NCBI RefSeq assembly: GCF_964204645.1
Contig: NC_134035.1
Coordinates: 2,058,001-2,122,000 of the forward strand
Direction: 5' to 3'
DNA length: 64,000 nucleotides
Source: Tubulanus polymorphus
Lineage: Eukaryota > Nemertea > Palaeonemertea > Tubulaniformes > Tubulanidae
This document shows positions 11,501-25,096 of this stretch, one piece after another. Within the stretch, counting starts at the first letter, position 1. Each line of letters begins with the position of its first letter. The translations under genes and the position numbers were made by a program. The notes under the pieces were generated by a model, which worked only from the letters and a program-made list of their open reading frames with translations, made no database searches and was not told the DNA's origin.

Positions 11501-14500
11501 ATCCAGCATCCAAGCACAATGTCTGGTGTTTGGGGGGCCTCCCCCAAAAAACTTTTTTTTAAATTTGAGGCTTTAGAGACGTTTTCCAGGCTCTAAATGA
11601 ATCACTTAGAGTTAAAGGACTTAAGTCAAATTGGCAAGAAAAATCTTGAACATTGATTACATGTTAACTTGAGAAGTTATCTTGAAAAGGGTCCGCTACC
11701 CCTGCACCCCTCGGGGACGCCTATGGTTTTGTGTGAGTCAATGTGCGCTACGTCATCAATATTGGAGCATTTCAAAATAACAATTACAATTGTGAATGTT
11801 CGCTTATCCATTTTGTAATATAACGCTTGCCAGTGGTCCGGTATCACTCCCGAACTCGCTTCCACCAGCCCCCTGGCCTCATGAAGCGTGATTTCATTAC
11901 TGGCGCTGTTGCGCGTGACGTCATATATCGATTTGCGAAATACTTCCTTGTTCGGTAAAACGTTCGCTGATTGGTCTATTTAACGGGAAAACCAACATAA
12001 GTCTACTGACGGTTTGTTACAAGCGCTGTGATTGGTACGACCGGATTCTGGTCGGCTAGTAACGACTCCAACGACTCGTGAGGTCAGGGGGTTCGGGGAA
12101 CAGCTTTAGCGTAGTGGGTTCGAATCCCTTGACAGGTGAAGATTTCAATATTGAAGCATTTCAAAATAACAATTACAATTGTGAATGTTCGCTTATCCAT
12201 TTTGTAATATACAGTGTTGCCACTTCTCCGGATTTCTCCGGAATTCCGGATTTAAAAAAAATCCAATTTCATTTCCGGATTTTCGGGAGAAGTCAAATAA
12301 CCACAAAAGAAAACATCGCGAAAAAAATAAAATCAATTCGGGATTCGACCCTAAACATCAAAACGTGACGGCTCCGTAGAGGGTTCGAAAAAGCCGTATT
12401 GTGCTGCCACGTAGTGGCAACAACCCCGCGCGCAGTACACGATTAAACCAAGATGACGCGACGATCGAAATCGACTGACGCTTCGTTTGTTTTTTGGCTC
12501 TGGTTTATATATGAGGTGTATTTGCCGGAGCCAATTGCTATTTGAAAAAAAGATCTATAGGCGGTAATGAAAGTGAGGCCTATAACGCGTATTGCGCCAG
12601 AACGCATCTCCTGGCGTTCTAATTTAAAAAATTTTTTTGGGGGAGGGCCCCAGACCCCCGACTTATTTTCCGGATTTTTAGCTTCACATAAGTGGCAACT
12701 CTGAATATAACATATTTCATTCTGTATGTTTTCTGTTCGATAAATTTTATATATGTCTTATTGGCAATAGACATTTGTGTACCGGTATTACCTCGTTGAT
12801 ATATCGGGGCTAGAGACTAGAGATTTTGCCGGTCAGTTCAATTCAATCATCGATATATTCAAATTCAACATATATTTATTGATCCTGCTAGTAGTCACAC
12901 TGATTGACTACCCCGACTCATCGGACGGAACAGGAACACGGAGAACTTGAAGAATAAAGATGTAACTGACATACGACAACACTGCTTTCGTAACTTTCAT
13001 TCCTATGAAAGGAAAATACAGAATTCGACCCCGATTAATTCATATATCGTCAATCGTTGACAAGCAATTCATGTGTCATTCAAGGTGTCAATAAACACCT
13101 CTTTCAGTTTTCCTCTAATTGATATTTATGGAGATGTAAAATTTTTCATTTATATTTCAGGAAATCGAAACAGTTTTCGAATTAAAGTTGGGGACGTCGC
13201 TCAGGGCCTCGTTCCAGAAGACGCTGACGCGAAAACATCCGGTAATGTGAAAAAGATTGATTTCAAAGGAAGTGCAGCTTACCCTAGGGGGAGCCACTTT
13301 GATTACATAAATTAAACAGTCAAAGGGTGAAAATGCTCTATACATTTTGTATTCAATTCATTACTTTCACGTTAAAATGACTTTGGATATAACGACTTAT
13401 CTAACTATTTCTTAGTTTTATTATAAACCTGAGAATTCCGTCCAAAATAAAACATTTTAATAATTTCATATCGATTATAAACGAACAGATTACTGAAATT
13501 CATTGTTGTATATAACGAGCTTTCAGTGAATGACGTTTATTTCTCATCACTTTCAAACTGCTACTGATTTAAAATGCTCATACAGTCTCTTTTGTTCTCT
13601 ATTTACAGCAAGTGATCGTAGATACGCCGAGAGTTCATGCCATTGTGGTAGTTCGTGGGCCGAAAGTAGCAGTTGACAACTGCTACGAGTACGCCCACGA
13701 ACTACGCGACCGGCTCGTCGCGCAGGAGGTAAGAATAATAGTGTTAATAATATCCATACTTGATTACGACAACTATAATATGAGAGTATATTAATGTTTC
13801 TTCGGTTGTGGGGGCCATCTAATCTTACTCAGTGTGTGCAGTCCCAGCATCATCCAGCCTGCAATCCTCGGTGCGATATAGGGCACACGTTAACCCCTAT
13901 TGAAGGATGTCATCGGCGGCCATCTTGAATTTATTTTTAGCGCGAAAAAGCCTGGACGAACTTTGGTTATCGCAGTTAGTCGACTATTTGTGAACTAAGT
14001 GCAACAGAATGTCAGTTATGACTATAGTCAGAAATGATCGACTGTGGTATTGAGCACGGTCGCTGTAGTTCGGACTTCATGATTCCAAGATGGCTGGAAT
14101 ATGTTTCGACTGAGCTATCGCGCGTTCAGTGATTTCCAACCATTGGTCGACTAGCTACGAAAAACCAAAGTTTGCCCTGTATTTCTCGATGGATTCCCGT
14201 GAAACTTCGCTTTAAGACGGCTAAGCTTAATTCTTTCGAAGTCAATAACAAATTAAGTAAACTCTGTCGTTTTTTACGAAGACTGCAACATTCTTTACCT
14301 GTCTTCCAGTTGTTGCCACTTTGCTAAGTTTTAGTTTCTCCTCATTTTAACAGCTCAGCTGATACCAAACAATCACACAATAATTTCTAGTTTATCGTCG
14401 CCGAAATTTCTATTGTTGATTACTCTCATCACTCTTGAAAATAGAAAAAGAATTTAATTGAATCGTTTTTATTTAATAGACTCTGAAAGAGAAGAGAAAA

Positions 14501-17500
14501 ATGGAAGTAAGTAAATTCTTTCGAATAATTACAGGCGGATTTAGGTCACACAGTTACTGAGTCTGTAATAACAAAACTAAATAAATTAATTCTCTTTTCT
14601 TTCCAGAGGGAAAGGAAAAAAAAAGCATTAGAAGTAAGTTTGAATTTGTCTGTTTAATGGACTTTATATCTTTTAAACCGTAAAGCAAACGAATACAGAA
14701 ATATCAATTTCAAAGTTACATAAATATCAGAGTTTTTCCAAACATAGATAAAAAACTTGTTTTTTGTTTCTTTTGTTTTAATCAAGATATGATCTATGTT
14801 TAATGTTTGCAACTGAATACGAAATAACGCAAGAAATTCATGAATTCTCTTTTCTTTTATAGCAGACGAAAGCAGCAGCAGCAGCAGCAGCAAAAACAGC
14901 AGCAGCATTTGTAAGTTTGAAGTTTTCTGTATCATGGACTTTTTTGTCCGTCTGTTCATCTCTCCATCTGTTCACTTGCGACATTTTCTATGATAGTGAC
15001 GAGTTTCAAGGTCAACGGTTTTTGTATATTTTCACCAGGGGGCGTTGAATATCAAATAAGTCTGATTATCAAGCGTCCAAATCATTTTTCGCGTGGGATT
15101 GGCGACTGGACCACAAGTTCATTGATAATATTAACCAACAGATATATGTAAACCAATGATCATCAAATAATATAACAATCGATTCTTAAAGAGCTTTTCA
15201 TCAGAATTTTGTCAAAAGTTACAGAATTTAATCTGAGTTCGATTCCCTTCAAAATGATTTACCATGTGGCATGTTTGATTTTAACTTAATGTAAGAAATT
15301 TATGCTAATGACATCAAAATCATTTTTCAGATACAGACATCTATATAAACCTGTCCAGTTTTTATGTCTACTGTGTTTATTAACGTTTGCTGCTGAATAT
15401 GAAATTTAAAACAAAACTGAATTTTCTTTCTTTTATTGCAGCAGAAACCAAAAACAACAGCTGCAGTAGCAGCGGCCGTTCCTGCACGAGTAAGTTTCTA
15501 TTTTATAATTACGATTTTATGATTACGTTCATTTTTCTAACCGAGACCGAAACTTCTCGCACCTTACACTTTACATCCCTATTTCGTTATCTGATATAAG
15601 CATTTCATAAGGCTGTGGTAAACCTCTTTGCCTATGGGCAATTATTTTTTGCGATTTTCATCGATTTCCAGACACAGATATTAAACCTGCCCAGTTTTTG
15701 TGTCTACTGTGTTTATTAACGTTTGCTGCTGAATATGAAATATAAAAAAAAAACTTACTGAATTTTCTTTCTTTTATTGCAGACGAAACCAACAGCGGCA
15801 GCAACAGCGGCAGCGGCCATTCCTGCACGAGTAAGTTTCAATTTTATAATTAAGCGTCATTCGTTTCCCGTGTATTCCCTCGTAGATGATCCTGTCTTAA
15901 CATCAACTTTAATCCAGTAGCACTCAGGAATTGCACTTAACTTAATGTAATATATTTATGCTAATGACATCAAAATCATTTTTCAGATACAGATATCTAT
16001 ATAAACCTGTCCAGTTTTTATGTCTACTGTGTTTATTAACGTTTGCTGCTGAATATGAAATATAAAACAAAACTGAATTTTCTTTCTTTTATTGCAGCAG
16101 AAACCAACAACAACAGCGGCCATTCCTGCACGAGTAAGTTTCTATTTTATAATTACGATTTTATGATTACGTTCATTTCTCTAACCGAGACCGAAACTTC
16201 TCGCACCTTACACTTTACATCCCTATTTCGTTATCTGATATAAGCATTTCATAAGGCTGTGGTAAACCTCTTGGCCTATGGGCAATTATTTTTTGTGATT
16301 TTCATCGATTTCCAGACAGATATTAAACCTGCCCAGTTTTTGTGTCTACTGTGTTTATTAACGTTTGCTGCTGAATATGAAATATAAAAACAAAAACTTA
16401 CTGAATTTTCTTTCTTTTATTGCAGACGAAACCAACAGCGGCAGCAACAGCGGCAGCGGCCATTCCTGCACGAGTAAGTTTCAATTTTATAATTAAGCGT
16501 CATTCGTTTCCCGTGTATTCCCTCGTAGATGATCCTGTCTTAACATCAACTTTAATCCATTAGCACTCAGGAATTGCACTTAACTTAATGTAATATATTT
16601 ATGCTAATGACATCAAAATCATTTTTCAGATACAGATATCTATATAAACCTGTCCAGTTTTTATGTCTACTGTGTTTATTAACGTTTGCTGCTGAATATG
16701 AAATATAAAACAAAACTGAATTTTCTTTCTTTTATTGCAGCAGAAACCAACAACAACAGCGGCCATTCCTGCACGAGTAAGTTTCTATTTTATAATTACG
16801 ATTTTATGATTACGTTCATTTCTCTAACCGAGACCGAAACTTCTCGCACCTTACACTTTACATCCCTATTTCGTTATCTGATATAAGCATTTCATAAGGC
16901 TGTGGTAAACCTCTTGGCCTATGGGCAATTATTTTTTGTGATTTTCATCGATTTCCAGACAGATATTAAACCTGCCCAGTTTTTGTGTCTACTGTGTTTA
17001 TTAACGTTTGCTGCTGAATATGAAATATAAAAACAAAAACTTACTGAATTTTCTTTCTTTTATTGCAGACGAAACCAACAGCGGCAGCAACAGCGGCAGC
17101 GGCCATTCCTGCACGAGTAAGTTTCAATTTTATAATTAAGCGTCATTCGTTTCCCGTGTATTCCCTCGTAGATGATCCTGTCTTAACATCAACTTTAATC
17201 CATTAGCACTCAGGAATTGCACTTAATTTAATGTAAGATATTTATGCTAATGACATCAAAATCATTTTTCAGATACAGATATCTATATAAACCTGTCCAG
17301 TTTTTATGTCTACTGTGTTTATTAACGTTTGCTGCTGTATATGAAATATAAAAAAAAAAACTTACTGAATTTTCTTTCTTTTATTGCAACAGAAACCAAC
17401 AGCAGCAGCACCGAAGGAAGTAAGTCAGCATTTTTCTGTTGTATCATGGATTTTCTGTCGTGTTCATTTCTATCTGACAGCCAATGTATTTCATACCGGG

Positions 17501-20500
17501 AACAAAGTCATAAAAATTCTCCTGTTCGTTTTATTAAATAACGATACAGAATCAAAACAATATCTATAACGAGGCATCCGTCGCTTAGAACTCATTTATT
17601 ACGTATATTGATACCTACGTGTGCTACTGAACATAAAATAACAAAACTAAAATTAATTCTCTTTTTTTCTTTCATGGCATCAGTGCAAACAAACAATAAC
17701 AACGACAACAACGAAAGAAGTAAGTTTTGGCCATGTTTTTAGTTTTCGCTCATCACTGACATTACTGATATCTTTCCTCGCAGTCTTAAATCGGCTCCAC
17801 TCAATTTCTCTCATGAAATGCTTTCCATGTTCGAACTACACGTGATCATGAACTTGAAAATGAAAAATGATTAAATCTAAATGTTGCTCGTTTATTTTAT
17901 AGGTCACCAGAAAGCGATGCCGATCCGTCGACGAGGTCAGTTTGAATTCTATCGAATCGTTCTCCCGTTATTACTTTCAATCTGTCTTTTCGTCCATAGA
18001 TAGGATCTCACAATCGCCAGTGGTATAGGCATTGTTCAGCAATTCAAGGGTGCTAATGTCCTAGAAAACCTGGCAATCTCATTGAATCAGAAAGATTGGG
18101 GAATTTGATAGATTTTTACCAAAATCCTGGTCCGTCGGTCGGTCCGTCGGTCGGTGATGTTCACGTCTCTGCACCCACAGCTTATGGTTATTCATGAAGA
18201 CTTGACCATTATTTCCTGTTTTAAGTCGTGTAGATTATTATCATTGTGGTTCAATATAGATTACGACTATCTGAAAGTTGAGATTTACTAAAGAAATGTG
18301 TATCAAAATTCTGAATGTTGATTTCAACTTTTTTTAAAATATTTTACAGCAACCCGTAAGCCCGCCTAAATGTCGGCGAGAGGAGGTAAGTTTCAATTTC
18401 ATTAAATCATTTTCGATATCGATGTTAAATATTGATAACCTTAGCCCTGTTTCATAGACTGTATATCAATAATACCCTAGAGGTATTTCTTCAACCTGAG
18501 CCCGATTTTGTAAACCGGATATCAATGTTACCCAGAGTTGCCAACCGTTCCTGATTTTCGGTATTTGTTACTCTTTTATGACAAGAAATACTGATTTGAT
18601 TTGTTCGATGCATATGAGAAGTATGAAAGATCTAACTGAGGGTCTTACTGTTGATTACTGATTGATTTGAACATTTATTTTCATATTACAATTTGTTACT
18701 GATAGCACTTTTCAGAGGTTGGCAGCCCTGTTGGTTGCCGATAGGTAAATCTTCAACATAGGTGACAACTTCATAATGAAAACCTTGGTAATGACTGAAA
18801 AATTTCAAAATGATCCCAGCTGGTATTATTTTTTCCCAACATCTATGAAACTTGGCTCTGGTGAACGCCTAGCCTCACTGGCAAGCAATTGTGATACTAT
18901 CGTGACCATATGTCACTTGTGATCAGTAAGTGTCATTTACCAAAAACATACGTACATTTTATCTTAATAAATTTTTTGTATTCTTTTTTATAGGACATCA
19001 ATTTATTCGACGACCTTTGGGTAAATATCCTTTTGATCGCCTACTCGTTCTCAGTGAATTTGGAGCCATCCCTTTCATTAGTGGGTGGCTCCATATATAC
19101 TCGCTTTTAGGGTTAGCTAGAATTTTTCATGATATTTCATGTTATTTTGATTACTAGAATGATGATTTCCCAGAGCCGCCGCCGCCGGAGCCCGAGGCTC
19201 CTACCATTATCGTAAGTTGTAAAAGATAATTATTTTCGTAGTTCACCAGATTATTATAATCTGATATTGATTTTCCTGCTGAAATATCCATGTTCTAAGA
19301 GATCCCATAGCATATCTCCACCAAGGTCAAACTTGGCTAAAGCTACGACCAATTTTGCTCGTAGGCTAAAGGCACCTAGTTTTTGCTAGCTTATTTGTTG
19401 TTGGAAAACATAAACACTGGTAATTCTGTTTGCAGCGCTGCAGCCGCTATACGGTATCATGGGTTCAATTCTAAAATGTCATTACTTAGGGGCAGTTCCG
19501 TGGGGGGCTGGTGAATTTGGCTATATTCCTTAAAGATATTTTTTGCCTGACCGCTGCAGCTGCCGCAGTTTAGGGGTCCTAACCAATAAGAATTTTGAAA
19601 TATGTTCTAATTTCCTTGTATCTGGGACATTCTGTTGGATCGAGTTACTTTAAAAAAAAAAATGTTATTCTGACTATATTCCGGAATACAATGGAATCTA
19701 GTTTGGATCCGCTACTGATTAAGCTATATAGAGTAGTATCTTCGGTCCTAAATTAATCACAGCTGAAGCCAGTTATATCTAAAGAGTGTTTGAAAGTAGT
19801 CGCACTCGGTCACAGTTTGTATCGATGCGAATATTCATCTTACCGAGTTCATATTATTCGTAAAATTGGCATTGATAATAGCGTGAAGCAATGTTTTTAA
19901 GTGAAACTAAGAATGTTTAAAAGTTGCGGCTCGGTCACAGTTTTGTATCGATGTGAATATTCTTCAGACCGAGTTAGTAGAATATTGAAATCATGTCACG
20001 CAGCATCCATCGGTTCAATTATCCTCAAAACAGTCTCTAAATCGAGGGTCAACTAAGAATTTCGATCATGGAATCTTTCATCCGTGGTATAGTTATTCAA
20101 AACTTGATTTCAGAATTTTTTTTCTTTACATTTCTAGGAATCGGAAATCGCGCGTATTGTGCAAATTGACGTAAGTTTACAATAGACAATTTCAGTTACA
20201 CATGTTGACACCCAGTGACTTTATAAATACCACCTGCCTGCCATCTACTGACAAAAACTTGAACTTTATTCCATAATGTACACTATACCGTTGTGGTTCT
20301 CATAAATCCGATCATTAGTAACAACCTATAACGTAATAATAACTATTTTTGATGGTTCACCAGATGAGGCTTTTTCTTAAATAGCTTGGTTTACGGGAAC
20401 CGCCTCCCGAAATTTGAAGAAAAGTCAAACAAAAGTAGAATTTTTTTTTACTCCCATCTGTGGAACAAATTCAGTGGAAAACGAGCAAAAAAGTTTTTCA

Positions 20501-23500
20501 CCTTCGCCGAATGAGAATCCCGGCTTGAATGATGAAAAAATTGAAAACCGCGCGTTTATTCTTTTTTTGATCACATTTGTGTGCAGAATTCGAACTTTCC
20601 AAGGATCATTGTTTTGGACATATGTATATTGCCCTATCGATCGTTCCCTCTTCCTTCAAAAACTGTGTTTATCGCGCTGAGCGAGTTCTTTTTTTTAAAT
20701 TTTCCGAAATGATATTTCAATAGTCTACCCTGTCAACCAAGCTATTAAAAAAATGCGAGATTCGAGATAATTTATTCTGATTTTCATAAATGCTAAATTG
20801 AGCTCTTGTTTTTCTTTTTATGTAGAGAAATGAATTCCACACGTGCGTGAATGTGCCGGTAAATATTGTGAACATTTCTATTGAATTTACAGTTGAACAC
20901 AAACGACTGCAGATGAAATATGTCTGAATTTTTGTTGACGTTGTTAAACTAAAGTTGATTTTTTATTTTATAGAAGAGGAAGCTCGAGGTACCGGCATCG
21001 GTGAGTTTGAATTTCATCAAATCATTTTACAGTCCGTTCGTCTGTGTGCCTGTCTCTCCGTCTGTCCGCCTGTCTCTCCGTCTGTCCGCCTGTCTCTCCG
21101 TCTGTCCGCCTGTCTCTCCGTCTGTGTGCCTGTCTCTCCGTCTGTCCGTCTGCCGACGGGATCTTGTGAAAGTTTAAGCTTACGACAAGTATGATTTGTG
21201 ATTGCGACGAGAGTTTGTCGATGCGAAAAAAACCATTTTCCAAGTGGCTTGAACATCTATTTTGGGCATGGAAAAAAAGGCACAAGATTTTCGCGATGGT
21301 AGTACGTGCCTCTTGTGATTGTGGAGAGTTTGTTGAAGCCCTTTTTGCAAGTGGTGTTGTCGTTTCTGCACCCGCAGTTCATGGTTATTCATTTCCATTT
21401 TTTAGTTGTGTAGATTATCATTTTCGTGGCTCACCAAAGATTATTAAGATAATCTGAAATTGAGATTTCCTTCAGAAATATGTTTGAAAATTCTGGATGT
21501 TGATTTCAACTTGTTTTTATTTTATAGGACCCCGTTAGCCCTAAACGGGCACGCGTCGGACCGGTTAAAGTAAGTTTGATTTGAGTCAAATCATTTTAAG
21601 TGAAGCTAATTTCAAATAAGTTTATTGATAATCTGGGCAGGGTTTTATAGACCACATCATTTTCTCCTAGGGGTAAATCCTCAACCGTGGCCTGATTTCA
21701 TAGACCGGGTTTCAATGTTGCCCCTAGCGGTAAATCCTCAACATAGGTGACAACCACCATTGTAACAATGATAAACTATGGTAAAAACTGACAAATTTTT
21801 AAATGTTTCCAGTTGTCCGAGCGTTCAAACCACTTTTCAAGTGATTTTCGCGTCTCTGCACCCACAGTTCATGGTTATTCATGAAGACTTGACCATTATT
21901 TCCTGTTTTAAGTCCTGTAGATTATTATCATTGTGGTTCACCAATGATTATGAGGATATTTTATTGTTTTCAAAATCTGCATCGGAAAAAGAATTAAAAT
22001 AGTGTAGAATTCTTCTGCTTTGGATCTCGTGGCACCAAAAAATCGAAACCAAAAAAAAGTAAAAATACCTAATTCTGGGGCGGCGGGACAGGGAGAGATC
22101 TAGAAATTTATGACAATCGGCTTGATGACCATCGCACGGAACTAACTGAATATCATTGGCTGGAAAACTAGGATCCAGCATCGGTATCTCTTTACTAGAT
22201 CATAACTTCAAACTGTGGAACTGGGTCCAGAACTGCGGAGCCAGGTTCTGTAACTGTGGGACTGGGTCCAGAACTGCGGAGCCAGGTTCTGTAACTGTGG
22301 GACTGGGTCCTGAACTGTGGAACCAAGTTTTATTATATTAAATTGAAATGAATCATTTTCATGTTTTTATAACCAATGGAAATATCGTTTTTTTACTTTC
22401 TAGACTGAAACACCTGCGACGCCGCCGCCGCCGCAAGCTGATGTAAGTTTGAACTATAAGTGAAAATAATTATAATGCATCAAATACACTGAATGTGTTG
22501 ATCATTACTGACACTTCAATGAACAGGAAGACATACAGAATCCCTGAATCTCTCTGGTCCTACTGAGCTATTCACATGTAGAATCCCTGAATCTCTCTGG
22601 TCCTACCGAGCTATTCTGATACCGAATTCTCCAATCAGTAAGAAATCATTTAATGTTTCGATGATTTAATCAATGTCGATTGTTTTGTTTTTTTCCAGAG
22701 AGACGAGATACCGCCGCTGAGGCGATCGCCGCGGCTGAGACGCCGAAGAGTAAGTTATTAGAGCCCTTGCGCTGTCATATATTCAGGTGAAAACTACTCA
22801 AATTAGAGATATCAAATAGTCGGGTATTTTTAACCGTAATGATATGATCCAGTGCTCACTATTAATACAATAAGAGATGCGCGAAAAAATATCGATGCTC
22901 TAATTTGACGACGACTTGTCGCACTTCTTGTTCACTTTCTGTCCCATTAGATTGTCTCACATACCTAAGCGGTGCCATCTGAAGGGATAGCTGGCGTGCC
23001 AGTTCCCTACTGTTCAAATTTCATTAAAGCGATGATGAAAGGATTATCCAATGGACCGGAACTGCTATACATAAACGCCGAATGTACTATAAAGAGAAAT
23101 CAAGAAAAACTTTGAAATTGTGATTTCTTGGTTTGTTTGGAAACTTTGCGCTGCATTAGTTGAGCTCTTGAAATGCTCTTGTTTGCAGGCTCTCTTTCAG
23201 CTTTTGATTTCATATAGGGAATTGGCCCCATTATCTCTCTAATTACGATTCGTGTTATCGAAACGCTAGTAAAAACTGCATGAATTTTGACTTTTTTTGT
23301 TGTTTTCTTAAACCTTAACATCATGATTGTTATTATATTATAGGCAGAAAATGCAGCTGCCGCCCCCGCCGCCCCCGTCGATGCGACGGAAAATGGTAAG
23401 TCTACACATATTCATGATCCTATTTAGATATGTCCGTTTGTAGCCAGACATTTTTAGCAGAGCTGCCCAAACTGTTACTGATTTTCGGTATTTGTTACTA

Positions 23501-25064
23501 TTTTATGACAAGAAATACTGAATTTGTCTCTGATTTGAACAGAAATATGAAAGATGTTACTGAGCGCCTTACTGTTGATAACTGATGATTAATTTAGTTA
23601 ACTGTAACTCACAACTGTGGAACTGGGTCCTGGATCCCGAGTTCAGAGTTAACTTTAACTCGTAACTGTAGAACTGGATCCTGAGTTCAGAGTTAAATCT
23701 AACTCATGTGTGGAACTGGATCCTGAGTTCAGAGTTAACTCTCGCAAATGTAGAACTAGATTCTGAGTTCAGAGTTAACTCATTTGTGGAACTGGATCCA
23801 GCACGTTAAAATTCCCAAAATCATGTCACTCCTGATGGAGTATGACGGCAGTATAACGGACTTTGACTGTATTGTCCACGTGGTAAAACTCCTATTGATC
23901 GTCCATGATTTAATGAAATACTAATAATTTTTCTCATTTATTTATTTTACAGTCATCGAAGAGATAAGGCGGAATATCGCCGCGGATCCGCGGTACTTAC
24001 TTAATTTTTTGACGCGATGTAAGTACAACTTTTTGCATTTATACTCTCTCCTCTCTCTTTCCACTGATCACATCATTTTTCATCCCCCCCCCCCCCCCCC
24101 CCGCTCGTGTTGAGATAAGTATCCTCAACGTACATTGAATAAGGTACTGGCTGCGTACAGATGGCGCAAAAATACACTCGTTGATACGCGATGAAATTAG
24201 TTTATTTTCGAACTCGATTTTCGCTTACAAAATTCAAATATAATCAAACGAATTTTTGTTCGAGCAACTTTCGCGTTGAGGAGAGAATCCCACAATGATA
24301 ATAAAAAGTCCAAAAATGAAACTTCGAGATAGTAGTTTATTTCAACGTTTCGACTATATCCTAATAGTCATCTTCAGGAATAATTCCTGATTATTATGAA
24401 GTTTCATTTTCGGACTTTTTATTATCATTGTGGGATTCTCTCCTCATCGCGTCAACACGGATAAAGTGTTCTACCAATCGTGAACTTTCGCGTATTGATA
24501 AAGCGATGAGTCGGCTACAGTTCAATCGGGAAGTGTCGACGAAATTGAAGCACGGTTATTGAGGAGTAACCACTAGCTGATCCTCGCTTGCCACAGTAAC
24601 GCAGCCACTGCCTCATCAAGCCCCGGGTCTTATTGACGGTACATCCTAGAAATAATTGAAATCGAAAAACGAGATCATTGTTCCCCTTACAGAATTCTGT
24701 ATAACAAAAGCCTATTTATTTTCGTGCGGCGTCAACCATTTTCAGACACATCGTGAAATATCAGTAACTAACGATACACCGCGCCGTGGTGTAGACGCAC
24801 TGTAGTGCTATTCCCGTTATTCAACACACTTGGGTGGAATTTTTCAAAATTTTCAAATTATCTCCAGCACTATAGGGTATTGATCAGTCAGCACTGAAAG
24901 GGTTAATAAGATAAAAAACCAACTTTATTTACAAATTAAAAGAATTCTAAAATCGAGAATTTATTTATGGAAACAATCTAAAACATAAGAACACGACGTT
25001 TCGATCTCACCCTAGAGATCATCGTCAGGTGTGAGATATTGACTAAAAACGGATTAATTATATA

Positions 25065-25096
<32 letters not shown>

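Larger units (their letters stand above)
9773..13160 (+). other. 3.4-kb intron with inserted elements
   Basis: No supported exon inside. It carries the 37-bp hairpin array, a tRNA-derived segment, a CRE/CCAAT-containing GC-richer block (11.88-12.07 kb) and a hAT-like MITE, each listed separately. Bases 9880-10030 contain repeated GTTATGCCG...GCGGGG blocks without further structure that I can name. Confidence 0.55.

Noticed and set aside
12070-12140. tRNA gene ending in GGGTTCGAATCCC
   Set aside because: Only the B-box matches; no A-box or cloverleaf at the right distance.
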